Of a DNA stretch of 64,000 bases, positions 20,801 to 53,446 are shown in pieces. The position numbers and the translations under genes were made by a program. The DNA lies in NCBI GenBank assembly GCA_012064415.1, contig SSNU01000098.1:58853-122852 (forward strand), in the 5' to 3' direction. Under the pieces are notes generated by a model that did not search any database, was not told the DNA's origin, and saw nothing but the letters and a program-made list of their open reading frames with translations. Position 1 is the stretch's first letter; each line of letters starts with the position of its first letter. Source of the DNA: Gyrodactylus bullatarudis (lineage: Eukaryota; Platyhelminthes; Monogenea; Gyrodactylidea; Gyrodactylidae).

Positions 20801-23800
20801 ATAATTTCAATGAATTTAACTGAATATTTAAGAATTTATCATCAACCTGACAACCATCTCTATCTTGATTTCGAAGACAAGTAAAGAGTCATCAATGAAA
20901 AAAATCCATCTCCAATATGGAACTGCCATAGACAATTCCTGTTCAAGTTTCCTTAAATACTTTTATGCTCTTTTGAAGAATCTTCTTTTCCAATATTGAG
21001 GATATCAATAGATATTTTGAGCATAGCCATTTGTCTGAATAATTGAAATGATTTATTTCTTAATCTTGATAATAATCTTATTATTTGTAGTAACTATTAT
21101 TAAATTAAAGAATTTACATGAATATAGTTACGATCTTTTGATCATCTTATCAAATATCAATAAAAGACAAATTATAATTTGTCCAAGAGATGAAGAAGAG
21201 TTCTTATGTTGACAAAAACCAACTATAGATCTAAAATTATAATTTTAGATATCACTCAGTTCATGAATTATATTTATTCTTTATTGATTAGAAATGTATA
21301 CTTGTACTAAAATTTATTTTTATCGATCATTTGGTGAAATTTTCATATTTCTCAATGGACTCAAATATCTAGATAACAAAAGAGTAAAAGTAGTTATGGT
21401 TAAACAGTTACTATTGTATCTTAAACTGGTTAACTTCTTGAGACTTGAACTTGAAAATACAATTTAGAAATCATTTTTCATCTATTTATTATTATTTATT
21501 TTGATGCAATATTTGTTCTGTTCCATCTGCTCTAGAAATTCTCATAATATCCTATTATTAAAACCTTTTCAGAAGAAACAGGAAATAACGAATCGAATGG
21601 ATCATTATTCAATGGGGTCCAGTCGTTCATCAATAATGACGTTGAAATGAACAACTCGAGAACCTTTGAAGACTCTAATACTTTAGAGCTTGAGAGTCCT
21701 AAACAAGAATTTTCCAAATCCAATAAACGTAGTCACAATACAGTATCAACTTCCTCATCTGAGGTAGGTCTATTCATTGTGAACGGAGAACAAAGGCCAT
21801 CCTGTCAAAATGTAAGTTACTTTATTGTAGAACCAATACCACAAGTTCAAAATGATCATTAGAGCACCAAATTTGATACTTTTAGTTGAAAAAACCAAAA
21901 ATTTTAGATCAATAATATTGTGTTGAATACACAGTTTTCTAAAATATTCTTGGTCGTTCTCCAATTGGTGAACGTCTCTATTTTTTAGCATTCATTTTAC
22001 TGGTCAGTACATGAAATAACCATGCTTGAATTTCAAACATTGCCATTCATGTCTTTCTATGAATTGTGTAAGTTAAAGGTTAATAAGTTTCTTGGAAACT
22101 TTATTCAAATTCGAAATTCAGAGTTTGCTATATTTTTGCCTTTTTTTGGGTGCTCTAGTGATCAAAAGTTATCAGATTTTTTAGTAATACCAAAAATCAA
22201 TAGTAAATTGTACTATTATTTCAGAGCTTGGATAAAAAATCCCAAATATCGATGGATTTATTTGAGGAATTTACTGGACCCGAAGATCAGAGAAACCCAA
22301 ATAGTTCTGAAGATTTCTCTTCAGATTTTGGAGATTCCACTTATTTAACCTCGTCGATTAATTTACCTAGTTTAGCCAATGTTGATGGCATATTTATTAA
22401 TCCTGATAGTTCTACCTTTATACTGCGCAAAAAGCATATTGATATGAAATATATCCAAGATAAATCTGATCAGACCAATGAAATGCTAATAAGAAAGATC
22501 AAAGCTCTCGAAAACAAAATAGATTCACTCAAAGAAGAAATTGAACTCTGCAAAAGTGTAAGGCTCATTTATATATTAAACAAAGCATAAAAAGAGCAAT
22601 AAGCAAATTTATGTGTAGATTTTTTTCTCATTTTATATGGTATTCGTAATTTCTAATTTACATTATGACGCCGACCTAAGCGAGAAATAACACGTCTGAT
22701 GGGTCATTATTTGACATTATAAACAGATCGTGTCATCCTTTCAAAGGTTTATACTAATTATGCGAGCAAAATCCAAAAATTTCTGATAAGATCAATAAGG
22801 ATATCGATATAATTTTAGACATGAAAAAATCAATAACAAATTTTTTTCAAATCTTCAAAGCAACTGATGAAATTTTTCAGTCTAATTTTTTGAGTATTTA
22901 CTATATTAATCGGAATCATACCTCTCTCAAAGAGATTATAAATCCATATTAATGACCAATGCAATTTATGGTCGAATGTACGTTATTGAAAATTTCCTTA
23001 GAGTTATTCGTAATATGGACGGAAAGCGGGAGTGAATAAAAGAATTGTGGTATTAGGGGGTAGTGTTAGTGTAATTTTGAGAAAGATTTTACTAACCTAA
23101 ACAAAAACTTGAATGCAAAATAAAAAAAAAATAAACCATATGTCTACTATGGAGTAACCATAATATATGTAAAAAATTTATTAAGTTTATAATTCAGGAA
23201 AAGTGACAAAAGATGTATCAGTTCTTTTTTTTGACATACACGATGCATTAACAAAACCTTTACCAGAATTGGCTTCAAATACACTTGATGTATAATTTTT
23301 TTCAATAAGCTTGAAGTTAATTCAAAATTCATACTTAAATCACATAATTACAAGATGTAATTTACAATTAATTAGCCATTAATACATGATTCTGTCAAGA
23401 ATTTATGCTGATTACGAATCTGACCTAGCAAATTTCATCGTCATCAACTGAAGTATTGGCCAAAGCTTTTAAAAAATTCGTGTATTATTTTCTCTACTTT
23501 TTGATACATTTTTTTGTCATTCATCCAAAAATAGCTCAGTCTGTTTTCCCGAATTACATTGATTAACGGTTAAATATGACTAAGTTTACCTTTCCACTAA
23601 GATATCTGATGGCTTATATTTAAATCTAGTCAACACCTTGGAAAAGTAACACCAAAATTTAATGATTAATTGAAAAATATGATCAGTTTATTAAAGCCAA
23701 CTCATGTAACATTAGCAAAAAATAATTTCTTCTCTTTCAGAAGCATGATGTTCCCCAAAAAAAGGGCCAACCAGGAATGTCTTTGGAACGCACAAAGTCT

Positions 23801-24741
23801 TTCGATAACGAAGAAAGCATTGATAAGAATGATATTGAAGAGATTGACTTTGATATCGAGTTTCGCAATAATAATAACATTGATCCTGAGGAACGAATAA
23901 AAAATCCATCTTCTGAAAGTTTTGTCTTTGTCTCCGACCTTGAATGCAAGAGTGGATCTAATGAATCTCGTAAAAATTCCTATTCCTCTAATGACTTGGA
24001 GTCTTCGAAAATTGAGCAGAAGTGTAAACTTTTTGCTGATCTTACCAAGACTGATACCAAATTGTCGTATGAATCGGGATTCCTGTGAGTCAAACTTGTT
24101 TGAGAAGATGTTGATGTTTGGCAAGAAATGGTCTCAAACAGTCTTCATCATTTTCTCCATTCTCTAATAATTATCGGTACGATATTATCTATCTTATACA
24201 ATAATTTCCAATATCATTATTTTAATATTTGAAATCTAGAATTAGAGAGTCATAAATAATTTGAAATTTGAAATTTATTCTAATCATTCTTGTTAATAAT
24301 TTGATTGAGTCTTGGAATTATTAAAAGGCAAGACTAATTGATATGAAATTGAAATATAAATATAAGGAAAGTAATTTTTAATTTATTACGTATACTAAAT
24401 TTTATTTAATTTTTCATAATAATTTCCACATTTTTACCACAAAGATAACTTTAACGAGCTTAAGCCTATTTACCTTGACCGAGCAAGAATTCGATTATTT
24501 CTCAATTATTATTTTAAGATAATGTTAACTTCTATTTAGATGTTCGGATACTGAAAGGACTCCAACCTCTTCGATGCATTCTTTCTCGTACAAAACTCCA
24601 TCAATAAAATATTGTCAATCAGCAAACCCATGTGATACAAAACAAGTGTGCTCATTTCCTGAAACGCAGAGTGGTGATGATGAAATGACCAAGGTCTCTT
24701 CATCATCTCAGTGTGCTCTGAACAATATTGTTTCTGCCTAA
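17883..24741 (+). CDS. MTMR3/4-like: Myotubularin-related 3-phosphoinositide phosphatase (MTMR3/4-like), no FYVE
   Basis: Predicted to remove the 3-phosphate from PI3P/PI(3,5)P2 on endosomal membranes. Exons: 17883-18291, 18470-18551, 18585-18829, 18897-19119, 19226-19607, 19958-20131, probably 20255-20293 and a short one near 20343, about 20436-20684, 21573-21811, 22225-22557, 23741-24084 and 24540-24741 (roughly 970 residues). The PH-GRAM domain occupies the N-terminus (PGEKEI, TNYRF, FFNIPAFLIFRVE). The catalytic loop VHCTDGWDRTSQ keeps Cys359 and Arg365, so the enzyme should be active. DARSYSSAQ, FGHKFGDRCG and FLQWLD favour MTMR3/4. The tail is acidic and Ser-rich, with a coiled coil (NEMLIRKIKALENKIDSLKE) in exon 22225-22557. 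No FYVE finger follows, unlike vertebrate MTMR3/4. The link across 20294-20435 is uncertain. AATAAA occurs at 24741 and 24807. Confidence 0.9.
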
Positions 24742-25116
24742 ATAAAACCCCAACCCTCCACTACACCCTACAAATTAAACTGATCAGATTCTCTTTTAAT
24801 TATCATAATAAAAATATGTATAAGCTTATTTACTGCTCCTATTTATATCAAAAAAGTTCAATCTTTTAATATAGTGATAATGGTGAATTGTCTATAAGCT
24901 CTTATTGTCTATCCCTCCATTTTATTTATTGATTGTACACAGATCTGAGATGGTTTATTTATTTTTTAACTGGATTCTTTTGATAACATGAGTTTGTGTT
25001 ACAATTATCCTCATTTATTCCATGATTTACTTTTTATGGCTAAAAATCTGTTGAATGTGTTATTTCTAACAAATATTTGTATATACCAAATATCTTTGTC
25101 CAGAACTTTACCTGTC
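24742..25116. other. 3' flank of the myotubularin gene
   Basis: Contains the AATAAA at 24807-24812, probably the transcript end, and otherwise unassigned AT-rich sequence. Confidence 0.45.
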
Positions 25117-25644
25117 CAGATGTACACTCAAATTTTTGTAATTTACCCTTGTAATTAAGCTTAATCTTAATGAAAAAGATGTTTGAAATTTAGTCAGATC
25201 AGAAAAATATTAAAAGATGTCATATATCACCCAAAGAGATTATAAAGTAGTTTACAAACTAATCATTGTTATCGTCTAAACTGTCTTGGAGAAATTCCCA
25301 TTAGAATTTGTTCCACTTTCTTCTTTAATGGAAATAAAAATTTAAATAACATAAGTTTTGAATTCTTTCGTAACAACAATCAGATGTACACTCAAATTTT
25401 TGTAATTTACCCTTGTAATTAAGCTTAATCTTAATGAAAAAGATGTTTGAAATTTAGTCAGATCAGAAAAATATTAAAAGATGTCATATATCACCCAAAG
25501 AGATTATAAAGTAGTTTACAAACTAATCATTGTTATCGTCTAAACTGTCTTGGAGAAATTTCCATTAGAATTTGTTCCACTTTCTTCTTTAATGGAAATA
25601 AAAATTTAAATAACATAAGTTTTGAATTCTTTCGTAACAACAAT
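25117..25644. repeat. Tandem duplication, two 264-bp units
   Basis: Units 25117-25380 and 25381-25644 both start CAGATGTACACTCAAATTTT. They differ at one position that I can see: C at 25297 versus T at 25561. The unit holds no gene. The near identity shows a recent duplication, or possibly an assembly artefact. Confidence 0.95.
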
Positions 25645-27658
25645 CAGTATAATTATCTCCAGAGAAATTCATTGCTAGAAATACGACAAGATCAAGTTTT
25701 TTATGGTGTTAATCTTAATTTTGATAATTTTCCTTGACTAAAATCAATCTAATTACAGAGCTGTGAACTATTAAAAGTAATGTAGAAATAGAGGAGGGAA
25801 AATTAGCTCAAAGACTAGAATTGATTTATAATAGGTGTATATTGTATTCATCATATCGATGATAACATCATTAAGTAATAATAAGTATCAATAATAGTAA
25901 TTGCCTTCTTCCTCAGGGAATTTTGGTTTTGCTTTCTCGAATATTATGTATTTTTGAAGAAGAAAAAGGTCTTGGTGGTATTGTCGTGTCTTACTGATAC
26001 AATTCAACTTTTGTATAATTATGGTGTTCGTAGGGGATCATGAAATTGTGTGTAAGGGAGATCACGGTTGGTATTACTTTTCGTTGGCGGGTCAAATGAA
26101 TCACACAAAGTTTTGTAACAGGATTTGATGCATTTTATTAGTGAAAAACTTTTTGTATCCATTGGAATTTCGAGGAAAAAATGGATCAATAAGAAATTAT
26201 TTTGCATGTGATTTGATGAAATCACCTCTTTCAAGGGATTATCTGCAATCTCTGTAGTAAACTTTATGATAAAGATCATGTATTCATTTTTTTCTGGATT
26301 TTTACTTGGATTGGTTTATAAAAAAAATATTATAACATTCAATTTTTTCATCTATCACATCTTGTCCAAGTTGACAAAATTAGTGCATAGCTTGTAGTTA
26401 CAATTGGACTTGGTGGGAGAAATTTTAACATGAAACTCTAATTAATTATGAAAGAGATTTTGAGTGAATTTTATTTCGATGAATAAATCGAAAATTGACT
26501 GAATCATCTAACATTGCAAGTATTTTCATAGAAAGAAAAATATATATTCGTACATACTGTATATATACCGAATAATAAATTGTGAGGGAATAACATTTTT
26601 GTTTAAAAATCGTAAAGTTTTCTACATATATTGATATACATGAGAGTAGAAAAGGTTGCCAGCTGTTATTCAAATTAGCCTTGACTTGAAATCTATTTAC
26701 GTTCATTGAGCACTCTCGTGACACCAGCTTGGAAAGCATTCACAACGCGAAGCTAAATAGAAAGAGGGAAAAATTTAAGATTAGCAATTATGTTAGCAAC
26801 ATGAGAGATTATTGAAAAAAAATTTTCTTAATGAAACAAAAAATAGGCAATTCATATATACATGACGACAAAAGAAAGAAAACATAGATGAAATCAAAGG
26901 TGTCATGCTAGTATCCAATTTTTTCAAAAAGTGGTATCAAATACTAAGCTATACAGTAAACATCTTTTTAGTGAAAAGACAATTTATCATGCTTCTTCTA
27001 TAGATGCGAAACCTTTTAGGGTTTGACAAATCAACCACGATAATTTAGTCAACTTATGCATAGCTTAATATTTTAAAATAAAGACTCCTTTGGGTATATA
27101 ATATTATTTATATATATATATAATATATCTAATAATAACATCTATAACATTTTTAATAATAGTAATATAATAGTGATATCATCATAGTATAATCCCCTTT
27201 GCAATTAATAATAACACTAATGATAATAATAATGGTACAAGTCGTAAAGTCAGTATTCTTATCATGTGTGTTTTTTCATACATAGATCATCATACATACG
27301 TAGATGTTGATTTTTTTCTTCGTTTCTATGATCAGTCATTAGGAAAGTATTTAAATGATTATTATTATTATAACAAATATATATCATATTTATCTGTATA
27401 TATTTTCATAAATATACATAGAGGGGTACATGATAATGGTGATGATAATCATTATTTTAAAATGAAAATATCATCATCATGATCTATTCAAGGAAAAATT
27501 TTGATGTTTCTTTTTTTCAATATACTACAGTAGTATTTTTTTAGTTACTGATTACTTTCTCCATCACCATCGTACATTATCGTTTTTGTTCCAACACATT
27601 TATAATAATATATGTTTACAATTACAGATATATAAATTCATATTTATGTGATGATATT
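25645..27658. other. Intergenic AT-rich interval
   Basis: It lies between the convergent 3' ends of the myotubularin and Ca2+-ATPase genes. Short open frames (26019-26279, 26446-26739, 27264-27482) show no domain or splice context. There is a TA microsatellite near 27108-27128. Confidence 0.4.
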
Positions 27659-28042
27659 AAGCTAGTCGATATGAAGATGAGTATTCACTATTTCCACAAA
27701 AAAATCAAAATATTTTTCTCCGAATAAGTGAGGAATAAAATTATCCTTTGAATCCCATAACAGCGTGGATGAAATAACTAAAAATTTCATCTGACAAAGA
27801 TTAAGTCACTTTTTAATACCTTTTAAAATTCGCCAAATTTTGACTCCTTCATTGATTCTAGTTATTTAATGAGTTTTGGGTTGATATTTTAAAAAATAAC
27901 CAAATTTTTGTCAGATAGAATCTTTATTTATTTCAACCATTTTGTTATGGGATTCAAAGGATATTTTTAATCCTGTATATTCAGAGAAAGATATTCTGAG
28001 TTGTATAAAAATAGGGTATTCTCCTCATCAAATCAACTAGGT
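27659..28042. repeat. Foldback MITE, about 140-bp arms
   Basis: The left arm (AAGCTAGTCGATATGAAGAT to about 27802) is the imperfect inverse of the right arm (about 27903-28042). Both arms share TCCTTTGAATCCCATAACA. Total length is about 384 bp with no coding sequence. A related fragment lies at 9535-9679. Confidence 0.7.
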
Positions 28043-29114
28043 TTATTATAGCTATAGTCAAAGGGGTATCGTATACAGTTTGTCTGGAAATGATGATAAC
28101 AGTAATAAATAGCTAAAAATTTATGTATGTAGAGATAAATTAGAGTTAATCCCCTGTTTAATAATAATAATATTTTAATATTCTAATTAGAGAAGGAGGG
28201 ATTTTGTGTCAATATATATATATATATATCAGTGTATATTTTCATGAGGAGTTGGTTTGAAATTATCCAAGAAAAGAGAAAAAAGGGGAATTTTGTATAT
28301 TCTCAGCTGTTTAACTTTTTTACTATGGTTTGAAACTATTAACCTGTGCTTTTCCAAGAAAATTTTTCCTGGATGAAAAAAGTAATATTGATCTGAGTTC
28401 ATTCTTTTGTAAAAAAGAGGAAAAAATAGCTAGCAGTTAATAATATCCAATAGTTAAGAAAGAAACGAATGCTGCTCTGACTATGTTTATTCCATTTGTG
28501 GTGAAGAACTTGTAGAGGTTGATGGAAAAAGGGGCTGACTTGGCCCTTTTAATGATAATAACTTGGGGAAATACAAATAAATTGTATCAAGGAAGTTTAA
28601 TCAAATTTTTATACATTTTCAAGATAAATAGATAAATATTGATCAAAAATTAATTTTGAAATATTTCTGCATAGTAGAAGGAATCCTCGGGTTAAATATC
28701 TTCACTATTTTCTATAGAACCGGAGGGCAGGGCAGGGGCGGCTATAATTGAGTAGGTCCATGGAATCATATCAATATTGAAGGAGAAATTGGGATCATCA
28801 ATTGTGGGTAAATTTCTTTTATGTACAAAAGAGAATGTTTCATGTTTGAAAAGAATTTCTGTTATTGTTGGTTATCTCTATTGATTTCTTCTTTCTTCTT
28901 ATAAAAAGGGGTAAATTTTTAATTAACACATGTGTCTAATAATAAAAAGATCAACAACCCAATCATCAAATGATCATAAAATTCTATGGATTCAATTCGT
29001 TATATATTTTATATGATCAATTAAAATATTTATAATGCATCAGGAAATATTAACAAAATTGTAGTACAAGTAGAGAATGATATATGAGGTGTTCAAGTTC
29101 AAAGAGGATATTGT
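28043..29114. other. 3' flank of the Ca2+-ATPase gene
   Basis: Probable 3' UTR of the long isoform near 29115, plus unassigned sequence. A TA microsatellite is at 28211-28229. No other gene is seen. Confidence 0.4.
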
Positions 29115-50317
<21,203 letters not shown>

Positions 50318-50615
50318 TTTTCAATGGGTCTATCAAAGGGTCTCAGGGGTTAATATATATCCAATTCTATTAAAGTGTTGATATTTTGGTCTTCAATGTA
50401 ATCTTGAATGCATCTAAGAACAGTATATTGTTAAACAAAATAATCTGAATGAGTTTCGTAATAACTATTGTCTTATCTCAGCATGACGCTGATGGACGTG
50501 AATGAAGGCAATTTTTAATAGTTCGGCTACTCACCATCAGTTAAGTGTCCTTAATTTGGATTAGTAAAACACCAAATTAAGTAAGAGCACTTTTGTTTAA
50601 ATTGTTCAATTTTTC
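50318..50615. promoter_or_regulatory. Divergent promoter region, PMCA / DHX35
   Basis: 298 bp separate the two start codons. It must contain at least one 5' UTR or core promoter for each direction. No TATA box in a convincing position was seen. Confidence 0.4.
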
Positions 50616-53330
50616 ATGTCAAAGATAAAATTTCTAAAACCTGGAGAAGAAAGACTTATTAATGAAGAATCATTGACAATATGTGAAAGTGGCTCTGACG
50701 GTTATCAGTCTAAAGAAATATGTAGTTTTCTAACGACAAATTCCTATGATTCTGTTGAAAATCAACGAAAGAACCTGCCAATTTACCAAATAAGAGATCA
50801 ATTTCTATATGCTCTTGAAACAAATAGAGTTGTGATAGTTTGTGGGGATACAGGATGCGGAAAATCTACACAAATTCCTCAGTTCATTTATGAATCAGGA
50901 TGGCTGGCAAAAGTTAATGGTATAATGGCTGTTACTCAACCAAGAAGAGTTGCTACCATTACTTTAGCTAGTAGAATTGCTGATGAAAAAGGTTGGAAAA
51001 TGGGCTCACAGATTGGTTACCATATACGTTTTGAAAATTTAACTTCTGAAAAAACAGTCATTCGTTTCTTTACTGATGGTATGCTCATCCAAGTCAGTAA
51101 TTTATTAATTTAGATCAATCATAATTATGTCTGTTAATACTTCTTTTTGTAATTTAGGAAATGATGAATGATCCTTTGCTATCAAAATACCGTATTATTA
51201 TGATCGATGAGGTACACGAAAGAGGAATAAACTCGGATATCTTAATCGGTCTCCTCAAAAAAGTATTGAAAAGAAGACCCTTCGATCTGAGAATAATCAT
51301 TGCCTCTGCTACAATTCAAGCTGAAGTATTTTTTGAGTATTTCAATGATCTAGAATTTAAAACTGATGAAGATACTAGTTTGCTCAATAATGTTACTTAT
51401 GTTTCGGCTCAAGGAAGACAATATCCCATTAGAATTTATTATTCTATTGATCCTGTTCCCTGTTACATCCGAGCTTCATTGGAAACTGTTTTTAAAATTC
51501 ATGAGAACAAACCTCCTGGTGGTGATATTCTAGTATTTTTAACTGGTCAAGAAGATGTTCATAATCTAGTTTCATTGGTTATTCAAGAGTATCGTGACAG
51601 AAAAGAAAAGGCTATCTCTTCAAATAGAAATCGCAATAAAGTCAGACCGAGTGACATCTATCAGCCTCTGAAAGTTTCCCCTTTTTACAGTAGTCTTGGA
51701 CAAAATGATCAACTCAAAGTTTTTGATAAGAGTACCAAATATTGTCGTAAGGTTGTTGTAGCTACAAACGTTGCTGAAACTTCCATAACAATACCTGGAA
51801 TAATCTACGTCGTAAGTATTTTCTCCAGTATCACGTTCTTTCTCATTTAATGTTAATATTATTATTATTAATAAAATAGATTGACTCTGGCTTTACCAGA
51901 ATGCGAGCTTATAATTCTTACAATGGGCTTGAATGCTTGGTAACTATGCAAATATCTCAAGCATCTGCTGATCAAAGAGCTGGGCGAGCAGGAAGACAAA
52001 GACCTGGAGAAGTAAGTAAAAAGAAGAAAATTCTTTATAATTAATTTTATTTTATAACTAGGTTTACCGATTATACTCTGAGGATGATTTTAAAATGTTT
52101 CCCTTTTATACAACACCTGAGAGTATGAGAATAGATTTATCTTCTGTTCTTTTGCGTTTGAAAACACTTGGAATAGATAATTTGGCAGATTTTGATTGGC
52201 TCCCACCAAAGCCACCTCTGGAGCATTTGGGTAGATCTGCTGAACGTCTTGTTGCTTTGGGTGCCTTAGAATCATCTAAAGGAAAATTAAATCTTGATAA
52301 AGGAAATCTATTAGCTGAAATCCTCTCTTCGTGTGGTTTCTCTGACCCTGGATGTGCTGCTGCACTGCTTGGTTCGCTGGAAGAAGGTTGCACCAAACAA
52401 GTTGCCTCTGTTCTTGCTCTAATACAAGTTCGTTACTCTAAATTGTCATTAATATTGTCCTTTTATGCATCATTTTAAACATGATTTTTTTTCAATGAAA
52501 TCATGAGATAATAAATTTTAAATCAATAGACCAAATAAGTAGATAAAGGAAAGACTTTTATTTTATAGATGCAACAAGTTTTCATCTCGGTTCAAGGTCA
52601 TCTTAAAACTGGCGATAAGCAAAGAAGATTAAACTTTGGATGTCGTCAAGGAGATCATCTGACAATGTTGAATGCTTTCACCGCTTTTGAAAATATCATC
52701 AACGATCCCAGTTACGATTTAAAGGGTGTTCAAAAATGGTGCGATGAAAATAGTCTGAATTTCAAGACATTGTCACACGCTCTAAAGTTTCGAGAAAACA
52801 TTCAAAAGGTTCTCAAAAGGCTCAAGATTCCTTGGATTGATGTTGAACCGCCTGGCAATCCGGATCCTATTCTAAGGTCTCTATTAAGAGGCTATTTTAC
52901 TTATGTGAGTTTACCAAGGCAATATCGTATAGTTCAAGTATTACAGACTAGCATTTAAGACATTTTCTCTCAATTGTTTTCAAGAAAATAATTCGTAATC
53001 TTTGGGATTTAGTTAGCTAAATTGGATTCCAGAACGGGCAACTATAGGACAATTCGTGGTAATCACGAACTAAGAGTTCATCCAAGCTCCATCTATTATT
53101 CTAGTTCAGATAATAGAGGTTTCCCAGATTACATTATATTCTCAAGAGTCCTTCTTGGTGGAACCTATGAGGACAGATACCTTTTCAAAAATTCCGATAC
53201 TGTGGCAACTTATATCAGTGAAATATCTTCAGTACAGCCAGAATGGATTCGTGAACTTATCCATCACTATTACTCCTATGGTACTGACCGAGAACAGATT
53301 GAAAACTCTCTCAAACCATCTACTTTCTAA
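50616..53330 (+). CDS. DHX35-like: DEAH-box RNA helicase, DHX35-like, six exons
   Basis: Human DHX35 is an ATP-dependent RNA helicase found with spliceosomes. Exons are 50616-51092, 51158-51811, 51880-52011, 52062-52427, 52569-52904 and 53013-53330, all phase 0, giving 760 residues (human about 703). Motif I is GDTGCGKST (residues 77-85). TQPRRVA follows. Motif II reads DEVH at 176-179 instead of DEAH. Also present are ASAT, FLTGQEDV, ATNVAETSITI and QRAGRAGR (about 409-416). The C-terminal winged-helix/ratchet and OB-fold segments are recognisable (RLKTLGIDNL, GDHLTMLNAF, NYRTIRGNHELRVHPSS). The N-terminal segment before KFLKPGE to NQRKNLPI also fits DHX35. DHX29/57-type helicases use DEVH too, but overall spacing favours DHX35. 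Confidence 0.92.
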
Positions 53331-53446
53331 TAAGGAATATATTTTTGCACATAATTCTTAAATAAAAATATAATGAATTTTTATTTTCTTTCTATCGAAT
53401 AATATTAACTGCATTCCTTTATCAAGCAAAAAATAACAATATTCTT
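53331..53446. terminator. Shared 3'-end region, DHX35 / L2HGDH
   Basis: AATAAA on the plus strand at 53361-53366 is 31 bp after the DHX35 stop. AATAAA on the minus strand lies at 53380-53385, about 60 bp after the L2HGDH stop. The cleavage sites therefore lie close together or cross, so the 3' UTRs may overlap. Confidence 0.65.

Noticed and set aside
21229..21250. 20-bp palindrome TCTAAAATTATAATTTTAGA
   Set aside because: It is an isolated AT-rich palindrome inside an intron, expected by chance at this base composition.
23702..24167. Overlapping frames on both strands over the myotubularin tail
   Set aside because: The plus-strand exon 23741-24084 fits splice phase on both sides. The others are by-products of its composition.
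26019..27482. Several frames of 70-97 codons between the myotubularin and PMCA genes
   Set aside because: Composition is low-complexity AT-driven, there is no similarity to known families and no conserved motif.
52090..52396. Open frames antisense to DHX35 exon 4
   Set aside because: They mirror a well-supported helicase exon and have no independent evidence.
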